In this document: piece after piece, positions 58,462-64,000 of the stretch | Layout: every line of letters starts with the position of its first letter | Numbering within the stretch: the first letter of the stretch is position 1 | Source: an uncultured Pelagibacteraceae bacterium | GTDB lineage: Bacteria; Pseudomonadota; Alphaproteobacteria; Pelagibacterales; AG-422-B15 | Direction: 5' to 3' | Length of the DNA: 64,000 bases | NCBI GenBank assembly: GCA_902544065.1 | Contig: CACCAS010000004.1 | Coordinates: 1-64,000, forward strand | Translations under genes and position numbers: made by a program | The notes under the pieces: model-generated | Database searches by the model: none | Told to the model about the DNA's origin: nothing | What the model saw: the letters and a program-made list of their open reading frames with translations, nothing else

Positions 58462-59730
58462 ATGTCTAAAATTAAAAATATAATAGCTAGGCAAATTTTT
58501 GATAGCAGAGGCAACCCTACAGTTGAAACTGATGTTTATTTGCAAGATGGCACAATGGGGCGGGCAAGTATTCCTTCCGGTGCATCAACGGGTAAATATG
58601 AAGCATTTGAATTAAGGGATAACAAAAAGTCATATCATGGTCGATCTGTTTTAAAAGCAGTAGAAAATATAAATGTTATAATCTTTGACACCATTTCTGG
58701 TCTTGACTCGCTAGATCAAAACAAAATTGATCGAACAATGATAGAATTAGATGGAAGCAAAAATAAAAGCAAATTAGGCGCTAATGCTTTATTGAGTGTT
58801 TCACTAGCTGTCGCAGATGCTGCCGCCAAATCATTAAAGTTACCTCTTTATAAATATTTAGGAGGATCCAAAGCCTTTAAAATGCCAGTACCAATGTTAA
58901 ATGTTATTAATGGTGGTGCACATGCAAATAATAATCTTTCTTTTCAAGAATTCATGATTATTCCTATAAATGAACAAACATTTAGCAACTGTATAAGGAA
59001 ATCATCTGAAGTTTTCCATACTCTAAAACAGATGCTAGAAAAAAAAGGCCTTTCCACTGCTGTAGGTGACGAGGGAGGTTTCTCACCTAATTTAAAAAAC
59101 GAGGAAGACGCATGCAAGTTAATTAAAGACGCAATTCTAAAATCGGGATATAAACTTGGCAAAGATTTCATGCTAGGCTTAGACATTGCTGCATCAGAAT
59201 TTTATAAAAACAAAAAATATAAGATAGAAAGTAAGAATAAGTCATTTACTAGTGATGAATTTTCAGAATTTTTAATTAATTTGTGTAAAAAATATTCAAT
59301 TATTTCTGTGGAAGATCCTTTTTCAGAAGATGATTGGAATTCTTGGATAAAATTTACAAAAACAATTGGAGATAATATTCAAATTGTTGGTGATGATCTG
59401 TTCGCTACTAATTTAGCTTTGATTAATAAAGGTATTGAGAAAAGAGCAGCAAATGCAGTTTTGATTAAACCAAATCAAATAGGTACATTAACTGAAACTA
59501 TGGATGCAATTGAGCTTGCACAATCTAATGGATTTGAAACTGTTATTTCCCATAGGTCTGGTGAAACTGAAAATACTTTCATATCAGATTTAGCTGTTGC
59601 TACTAATTCAGGACAAATAAAAACTGGTTCAATGTCCAGATCGGAAAGAATTGCAAAATTCAACCAATTGCTAAGAATTGAAGAAAATTTTTCTTTAAAA
59701 AAATCATTAAAAAACAATAAGTTCTACTAA
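58462..59730 (+). CDS. eno: Enolase
   Basis: Enolase makes phosphoenolpyruvate. The 422-residue protein has the N-terminal [17 protein letters not shown], the catalytic loop [31 protein letters not shown] with catalytic Glu, metal ligands in [21 protein letters not shown] and VGDDLFATN, and the catalytic Lys in [12 protein letters not shown] take ATG 58462; TTG at 58459 would add one methionine. In alphaproteobacteria this gene is followed by ftsB and the pdh genes; only the first is here. Confidence 0.97.
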   Translation: MSKIKNIIARQIFDSRGNPTVETDVYLQDGTMGRASIPSGASTGKYEAFELRDNKKSYHGRSVLKAVENINVIIFDTISGLDSLDQNKIDRTMIELDGSKNKSKLGANALLSVSLAVADAAAKSLKLPLYKYLGGSKAFKMPVPMLNVINGGAHANNNLSFQEFMIIPINEQTFSNCIRKSSEVFHTLKQMLEKKGLSTAVGDEGGFSPNLKNEEDACKLIKDAILKSGYKLGKDFMLGLDIAASEFYKNKKYKIESKNKSFTSDEFSEFLINLCKKYSIISVEDPFSEDDWNSWIKFTKTIGDNIQIVGDDLFATNLALINKGIEKRAANAVLIKPNQIGTLTETMDAIELAQSNGFETVISHRSGETENTFISDLAVATNSGQIKTGSMSRSERIAKFNQLLRIEENFSLKKSLKNNKFY

Positions 59731-59821
59731 TTATTTAATAGCTAAGAGGAACAAAAAGAGTCCAAACACCTATTTTGCCGTTTTTTTGAAGGTTTTTGGT
59801 CCAATAGAATTGTTATGATTC
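59731..59821 (+). promoter_or_regulatory. eno-ftsB spacer with candidate extended -10 promoter
   Basis: This 91-nt gap contains TG-T-TATGAT (59811-59819), a plausible extended -10 element a few bases before the next gene. No -35 at good spacing is seen (TTGAAG at 59786 is 22 nt away). If used, the ftsB-like mRNA would be almost leaderless or would start at a downstream ATG. Confidence 0.25.
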
Positions 59822-60160
59822 GTGAACTATGATTCTCTATGGTTTATGAACAGAATTCTTCATTTGAGTACAAGAATTAGAAAGTATTATCCATATTTTT
59901 TCTTCCCATTAATAATCATATATCTCTCATTTAATATATTTGATGGAAATAATGGTCTTTTATCACATGCAAGGTTTGATAACGAAATTATAACGCTAGA
60001 AAATAAAATTAACTCTTTAAAGGCTAATAATAACCTAATGCAAATTAAGATCTCTTCTTTACAAAACTTAAGCCTCAACAACGACCTGGTTGACGAACAG
60101 ATACGCAATGTCTTAGGTTATGGAAAATCAAACGAATACATTGTATTTTTTGATAAGTAG
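59822..60160 (+). CDS. ftsB: FtsB/DivIC-like septum formation initiator
   Basis: FtsB-type proteins bridge FtsL and FtsQ in the divisome. The 112-residue product has a basic N-terminus, one membrane helix (about 24-42, YPYFFFPLIIIYLSFNIF), then the typical GNNGLLSHARF turn and a leucine-rich coiled coil (about 55-85, ITLENKINSLKANNNLMQIK). The pattern is that of the family, and the location after eno is its usual one. The start is GTG 59822 or ATG 59846; the later ATG gives 104 residues and may be closer to the candidate promoter's mRNA start. Confidence 0.82.
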   Translation: MNYDSLWFMNRILHLSTRIRKYYPYFFFPLIIIYLSFNIFDGNNGLLSHARFDNEIITLENKINSLKANNNLMQIKISSLQNLSLNNDLVDEQIRNVLGYGKSNEYIVFFDK

Positions 60161-60166
60161 TATCAC

Positions 60167-60195
60167 TTGAAATATAGGTGAATTGTCTTTATTTA
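60167..60195 (+). promoter_or_regulatory. Candidate promoter for lipA
   Basis: TTGAAA (60167-60172) and TATTTA (60190-60195) are spaced by the ideal 17 nt. Transcription would start about 7 nt before the lipA ATG at 60209, leaving a very short leader without an obvious Shine-Dalgarno. The hexamers are good but the region is AT-rich. Confidence 0.4.
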
Positions 60196-60208
60196 TTAAT
60201 AAAGCACA

Positions 60209-61132
60209 ATGAATAATCAAATTTCCAAAGCACTATTAAGAAAAAATTTTTCTGGTTTAAAAAGTCCAATAAAACCTGACTGGATTAAGGTATCTATTCC
60301 ATCAAACAAGATCAGTCAAACTAAGAATACTTTAAAAGAAAATAAGATAGTTACAGTTTGTGAGGAGGCAATGTGCCCAAATTTATCGGAATGTTGGGAA
60401 AAGAAACATGCAACTGTTATGATCTTAGGAGACGTATGTACTCGATCATGTAGTTTCTGCAATATTAAGACAGGAAAACCAAATAAGGTTGATATATTAG
60501 AGCCAGCAAGAGTTGCAAGCACTGTTAAGAGTCTGGGTCTAAAACATGTAGTTGTTACCTCTGTTGATAGAGATGATCTAAATGATGGTGGGGCCCAGCA
60601 CTTTGCAAATACAATAAAAAAAATTAAAGAAAAATCTCCAAATACAACTGTCGAAATTCTTACTCCAGATTTTAGGGGGAAAGATTCATCATTGGGAATT
60701 ATAGCAAAAACAGAAATTGACGTTTTTAATCACAATCTAGAAACAATAAAAAGATTGTATAAAGAAGTTCGTCCTGGCGCAGGCTATCATCACTCTTTGA
60801 AAATACTTCGAGAAATTAAACTTTTGAAACCTTCTATATTTACTAAATCTGGAATAATGATTGGTCTTGGTGAAAAGTTTGATGAAATTAGAGTTTTGAT
60901 GGATGATTTAAGAGATCAGGATGTAGATTTCATTACTATCGGTCAGTATCTAAGGCCAACAATAAATCATCATCCTGTAATTAAATATCATAATCCAGAT
61001 TATTTTATACGCATTCAAGATGAGGCTTTAAATAAAGGTTTTAAAATTGTATCATCTTCACCGTTTACTAGATCGTCTTATCACGCAGAGAGTGATTTTA
61101 ATAAATTAAAACATTTAAATTCAGGTGCCTAA
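60209..61132 (+). CDS. lipA: Lipoyl synthase
   Basis: LipA inserts two sulfurs into octanoyl groups on lipoyl domains of PDH, OGDH and the glycine cleavage system. This radical-SAM enzyme has the auxiliary cluster ligands Cys51, Cys56 and Cys62 ([12 protein letters not shown]) and the SAM cluster Cys77, Cys81 and Cys84 ([10 protein letters not shown]). The C-terminal part has [15 protein letters not shown] and the final conserved RSSYHAE with the Ser ligand ([11 protein letters not shown]). Length is 307 residues. No lipoate-dependent enzyme gene lies in the window. Confidence 0.97.
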   Translation: MNNQISKALLRKNFSGLKSPIKPDWIKVSIPSNKISQTKNTLKENKIVTVCEEAMCPNLSECWEKKHATVMILGDVCTRSCSFCNIKTGKPNKVDILEPARVASTVKSLGLKHVVVTSVDRDDLNDGGAQHFANTIKKIKEKSPNTTVEILTPDFRGKDSSLGIIAKTEIDVFNHNLETIKRLYKEVRPGAGYHHSLKILREIKLLKPSIFTKSGIMIGLGEKFDEIRVLMDDLRDQDVDFITIGQYLRPTINHHPVIKYHNPDYFIRIQDEALNKGFKIVSSSPFTRSSYHAESDFNKLKHLNSGA

Positions 61133-61568
61133 GCAGGAAGAAAAACAACTCGTTGCATATACGAAAGATCAGATGTTTGATCTAGTTTCAAATATAGACG
61201 AATATAAGCAATTTCTTCCGTGGTGCAATGACTCTAAAATTATTAGTAGAGAGAGATTTGATGACTATGAGGTTGTTATTGCAGATTTAGAGATTGGATA
61301 TGATCAATTCGTTTACACATATAGAAGCGAAGTGAAGTTAGCAAATGATAAATCATTTATAAATGTCAAAAACCTTGATGGCCCTTTCAAATATCTTACT
61401 AATGAATGGAAATTTGCTGATATTGATGAAAATAATTCTGAAATTGAATTTATGATTGATTTCGAATTAAATCTTTCTTTATTGGATGTATTGATGAAAA
61501 AATTTTTCAACTTAGCATTTCAGAGAATGGTTAGTGCATTTATTGATCGCGCAAAAGAGATATATTAA
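61125..61568 (+). CDS. Coq10/RatA-type START-domain ubiquinone-binding protein
   Basis: The 147-residue protein matches the polyketide-cyclase/START family that includes yeast Coq10 and bacterial Rat[30 protein letters not shown], then [18 protein letters not shown] and [14 protein letters not shown]. The family's role is binding ubiquinone or its precursors. A toxin role claimed for RatA is not suggested here, because there is no partner gene. It starts with GTG inside lipA (8-nt overlap). Its stop shares a TTAA with the stop of cinA on the other strand. Confidence 0.9.
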   Translation: MPKQEEKQLVAYTKDQMFDLVSNIDEYKQFLPWCNDSKIISRERFDDYEVVIADLEIGYDQFVYTYRSEVKLANDKSFINVKNLDGPFKYLTNEWKFADIDENNSEIEFMIDFELNLSLLDVLMKKFFNLAFQRMVSAFIDRAKEIY

Positions 61569-62056
61569 ATTTTCTTTAACTCTTTTAAAATTAAATAAAT
61601 CGCATATTCTGTGCTTTTTTTTTGTATAGTAAGTCTTGTTTTTTCATGAAATATTTTTTTTGTAGTTTTAAATGTATATTTCTTATTAGTTTTTAAACCA
61701 GTACCAAAAAACACACATCCAACAGGTGTTCTTGCAGAGCCACCGCTTGGTCCTGCAACCCCAGTAATGGATAGAAGAATTTCACTATCTGTTATTGCTT
61801 TAAGCCCCTTAACCATCGCAAGAGCAGTTTGGTGACTAACGGCTCCATGATTTATAATCGTTTTCTTTGGAACCTTTAACAATCTTATTTTCATTTGATT
61901 TGAATATGAAATACATGCTCCATTAAAAAAGAGAGAGGAGCCATTAATGCTCGTTAAATATTTACTTATCATGCCTCCTGTACAGGACTCAGCTAAAGAT
62001 ATTGTAAATTTCTTTTTTGATCGTATATTTTTTATTTTTGATAAATCTGAAGTCAT
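61565..62056 (-). CDS. CinA C-terminal domain nicotinamide-nucleotide amidase
   Basis: The product consists only of the CinA C-terminal domain (PncC amidase), which hydrolyses NMN to nicotinate mononucleotide. Motifs SLAESCTGGMISKYLT and TGVAGPSGGSARTPVGCVFFG are present. At 163 residues it lacks the N-terminal ADP-ribose pyrophosphatase domain of full-length CinA, as in most alphaproteobacteria. It overlaps pgpA by 4 nt and is last in the ispDF-pgpA-cinA run. Confidence 0.92.
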   Translation of the reverse strand: MTSDLSKIKNIRSKKKFTISLAESCTGGMISKYLTSINGSSLFFNGACISYSNQMKIRLLKVPKKTIINHGAVSHQTALAMVKGLKAITDSEILLSITGVAGPSGGSARTPVGCVFFGTGLKTNKKYTFKTTKKIFHEKTRLTIQKKSTEYAIYLILKELKKI

Positions 62057-62511
62057 AGCAGTATCAATATCTTATACAACATAAGAATAATTAATGAATA
62101 TATTCCGGCAACAATATCATCTAATATTACGCCATACGAACCCTTTAAGTCTTCAATTTTGTTTATTGGGTAAATTTTATATATATCAAAAAATCTAAAT
62201 GTAACAAATGCAATTAAAACTTCATATATATTAAAATTCACTATAAATAATAATGGTATCGATTGACCTAGAAATTCATCTACAATTACCTCAGTGGGAT
62301 CTTTTTTTTTGTAATTATCTAAATAAATATCTGTAAAATAAAATGAAACAGACAAAACGAATAGAAATATGATTATAAAATAGAAAATAGAAAAAAAATC
62401 AATAAAAACATACCATATAAAGATTGCAAACAATGAACCAAATGTACCTGGCGCAAGGGATATGAAACCAATCCCAAATAGTGTAGCAAAATATTTAGAG
62501 AAATTTTTCAT
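62053..62511 (-). CDS. pgpA: Phosphatidylglycerophosphatase A
   Basis: PgpA removes phosphate from phosphatidylglycerophosphate to give phosphatidylglycerol. The 152-residue membrane protein has the N-terminal FATLFGIGFISLAPGTFGSLFAI, the acidic site DPTEVIVDEFLGQSIPLLF and the C-terminal YGVILDDIVAGIYS, all diagnostic. It shares one base with ispDF and overlaps cinA by 4 nt. Confidence 0.93.
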   Translation of the reverse strand: MKNFSKYFATLFGIGFISLAPGTFGSLFAIFIWYVFIDFFSIFYFIIIFLFVLSVSFYFTDIYLDNYKKKDPTEVIVDEFLGQSIPLLFIVNFNIYEVLIAFVTFRFFDIYKIYPINKIEDLKGSYGVILDDIVAGIYSLIILMLYKILILL

Positions 62512-63635
62512 TAATTAATTAGGCTGATCGTTGTCCAGCAGCCTATAGCTTCTGATTTTCCAAAGATACCAACATTGTCAGCTGTTTTACCTTTAATGTT
62601 AATTAAATTTTTATTACATTTTAACAATTTAGATAAGTTATTTTTAATTAGAGCTTTATATCTTTCTAATCTAATTTTCTGACAGATAATTGTAATATCT
62701 AAATTTATGATTACTGAGTTATCTAGATCTATTTTATCTTTAATTTTATTCAATAATTCAATAGATGAGATATTTTTATATTTTTTTAATGGAGGAAAGA
62801 ACTTTCCAATATCACCTTTAGCATTGGCTCCAAGTAAAGCATCAATTATTGAATGAAGCACTACATCACCATCAGAATGTCCTATAGCTTTATACTCGGA
62901 TTTTATTTTTACCCCTCCAATAGAAATGTAGTTACCCCTGCCTAGTTTGTGAATATCAAAGCCGTTTCCTATTTTTGATCTATATAATAATTTTTTTTTA
63001 AATTTATTAATATCATCTTTTTCCGTAATTTTTAAGTTTTCATAATCTCCAATTATATATTTTATTTTAATATTTTTTTTATTTTCAATTAATTGAACAT
63101 CATCTGTTATGTTATTATTTGATTTCTTAGCGTAATTAAGAAATGTTTTTGTTTTAAATAACTGAGGTGTTTGTGATGTTTTATATAAATTACGGTTAAC
63201 TGTTTTATTATCTTTTTTTAATGTATCGGTAATTTGAAGAACAGGAACAACCGCATGATATTTATTTGTTTTAATATTTTTTATTAGTTTATTTATCAAT
63301 GAAATAGACGTATTAGGCCTGGCAGCGTCATGTATCATTATATATTTATATTTTGCTGTATTAATGCATTTTAAAGCATTCATGAGACTTTGACTTCGAG
63401 TTGAACCCCCTAAAATCAAGGTATTTTCAGTATATTCAGACAAAACACTTTTCTCTTTTTTGGTTATTTTTTTAGGAATTGTAATATATAAACAATCTCT
63501 ACTAATGGATTTTGATATGTTTTTAAGAGTATGTTCAATAATTGAATGATTTTTAACCTTATAAAAAAGCTTTGATTCTTTATCTCCAAACCTTGTGCTA
63601 GAACCTGATCCGAGAACTATACAAACAATCTTCAT
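62511..63635 (-). CDS. ispDF: Bifunctional IspD/IspF (MEP pathway)
   Basis: The fused enzyme catalyses two non-consecutive steps of the MEP pathway: CDP-ME formation (IspD) and cyclisation to MEcPP (IspF). The IspD part (about 1-215) has VLGSGSSTRFGDKESKLFYKV and MIHDAARPNTS. The IspF part (from about 220) has IGNGFDIHKLGRGNYISIGG, GHSDGDVVLHSIIDALLGANAKGDIGKFFPP and the C-terminal KGKTADNVGIFGKSEAI. The fusion is common in alphaproteobacteria. IspE would be elsewhere. Confidence 0.96.
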   Translation of the reverse strand: MKIVCIVLGSGSSTRFGDKESKLFYKVKNHSIIEHTLKNISKSISRDCLYITIPKKITKKEKSVLSEYTENTLILGGSTRSQSLMNALKCINTAKYKYIMIHDAARPNTSISLINKLIKNIKTNKYHAVVPVLQITDTLKKDNKTVNRNLYKTSQTPQLFKTKTFLNYAKKSNNNITDDVQLIENKKNIKIKYIIGDYENLKITEKDDINKFKKKLLYRSKIGNGFDIHKLGRGNYISIGGVKIKSEYKAIGHSDGDVVLHSIIDALLGANAKGDIGKFFPPLKKYKNISSIELLNKIKDKIDLDNSVIINLDITIICQKIRLERYKALIKNNLSKLLKCNKNLINIKGKTADNVGIFGKSEAIGCWTTISLIN

Positions 63636-63684
63636 ATACCTAAAATAATAAATCTAAACATTATTACTTAAACTTAAATTATCA

Positions 63685-64000
63685 ATGAATAAACAAATAA
63701 ATAGGTTTAATTTTTTTAATTCTAGAAATTTACTATTAATAATACTTTCTTTCATTTTTATTATACTTTCAAGTACCACACTGATTACTCAAAGATCAAA
63801 TAATCTGGATACATTGCCATATTTGAACACATATATAGTTATTTCATCTCTCCTTATTTTAGCTTTAATTGTATCAATAAGTTTTATTATATTTCCAATA
63901 ATCCTTAGAGTGAGAAGGAAAAAGATAAGTACTTTGAATAGTAAATTCACTCTCTATTTTATTTCGATTGCACTAACACCCGCAATTCTACTTGGAGTGC
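63685..64000 (+). CDS. ntrY: NtrY-like sensor histidine kinase, N-terminal part only
   Basis: Cut by the window edge. The visible 105 codons encode two membrane helices (about 14-31 and 48-70) separated by a short periplasmic loop, followed by a basic cytoplasmic turn (LRVRRKKISTLNSKF) and the start of another hydrophobic segment (TLYFISIALTPAILLGV). The pattern RLxLLF-LIALxPAxL is typical of NtrY, and NtrY genes often lie near ispDF in alphaproteobacteria. NtrY senses nitrogen or redox status and phosphorylates NtrX. The kinase domains lie beyond the window, so the call rests on a short piece. It is divergent from ispDF. Confidence 0.6.
   Translation, partial: MNKQINRFNFFNSRNLLLIILSFIFIILSSTTLITQRSNNLDTLPYLNTYIVISSLLILALIVSISFIIFPIILRVRRKKISTLNSKFTLYFISIALTPAILLGV

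Noticed and set aside
61125..61568. Toxin role for the RatA-like protein
   Set aside because: RatA of E. coli was described as a toxin, but here the gene sits after lipA without a partner, as Coq10-type proteins do; a ubiquinone role is the simpler reading.
1..64000. CRISPR arrays, insertion sequences, prophage genes, rRNA
   Set aside because: No regularly spaced repeats, transposase or phage-like proteins, or rRNA-like sequence were seen.
1..64000. Firm assignment to SAR11 (Pelagibacterales)
   Set aside because: Low G+C and streamlining fit, but gene content alone (such as the NuoG insertion and missing neighbours) does not separate SAR11 from other AT-rich marine alphaproteobacterial groups; marker phylogeny is needed.

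Overview
This 64 kb window is a stretch of core chromosome from an AT-rich, streamlined, Gram-negative alphaproteobacterium, probably a free-living marine one. I estimate roughly one third G+C by eye. The alphaproteobacterial assignment rests on gene order (tig-clpP-clpX-lon-hupB-tRNA-Val-tRNA-Asp-nuo; rpsB-tsf-pyrH-frr-uppS-cdsA-dxr-bamA-skp-lpxD-fabZ-lpxA-lpxI; trpE-G-D-C-lexA; eno-ftsB-lipA-coq10-cinA-pgpA-ispDF-ntrY), on the short ProRS, the fused IspDF, LpxI in place of LpxH, and a GTTC-N7-GTTC LexA box in front of lexA. Gene overlaps of 1-20 nt are the rule, intergenic spaces are tiny, and I see no insertion sequence, prophage, CRISPR array or rRNA. The exact clade cannot be fixed from the sequence alone.

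Layout. 1-6.5 kb: protein quality control (trigger factor, ClpP, ClpX, Lon) and the nucleoid protein HU, closed by a clear intrinsic terminator. 6.5-6.7 kb: tRNA-Val(TAC) and tRNA-Asp(GTC). 6.7-10.8 kb: the only accessory-looking block, inserted between tRNA-Asp and nuoA. It holds a 4-TM unknown protein and a five-gene minus-strand cassette (SMP-30/gluconolactonase-like, glutathione S-transferase, flavodoxin-fold quinone reductase, a small membrane protein, a BtuF-like cobalamin-binding protein). 10.8-25.1 kb: complete nuoA-N operon for complex I, with an unusually long NuoG. 25.1-35.6 kb: birA, coaX, RNase J, methylmalonyl-CoA epimerase, a small membrane protein, proS, lolC, lolD, dnaE.

35.6-47 kb: rpsB with a structured leader that can hide its ribosome-binding site, then tsf, pyrH, frr, uppS, cdsA, dxr, bamA, skp, lpxD, fabZ, lpxA, lpxI: translation, isoprenoid/phospholipid supply, outer-membrane assembly and lipid A. 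Genes from nuoA to lpxI (about 36 kb) all run in one direction. 47-54.8 kb, minus strand: ppiD-trpE-trpG-trpD-trpC, then lexA and gltA. 54.9-61.6 kb, plus strand: tpiA, secG, pyrG, kdsA, eno, an ftsB-like gene, lipA, coq10/ratA. 61.6-63.6 kb, minus strand: ispDF, pgpA, cinA. At the right edge an ntrY-like sensor kinase gene starts and is cut by the window.

The window is mainly conserved housekeeping DNA. I found no convincing new defence or mobile system. The points most worth a second look are a roughly 130-residue insertion near the C-terminus of NuoG, the rpsB leader, the LexA box, the SMP-30/GST/flavodoxin/BtuF-like cassette beside tRNA-Asp, and several genes missing from their usual slots (pdh genes, rseP, lpxB, moaC/moeA, dusB/ntrBC).
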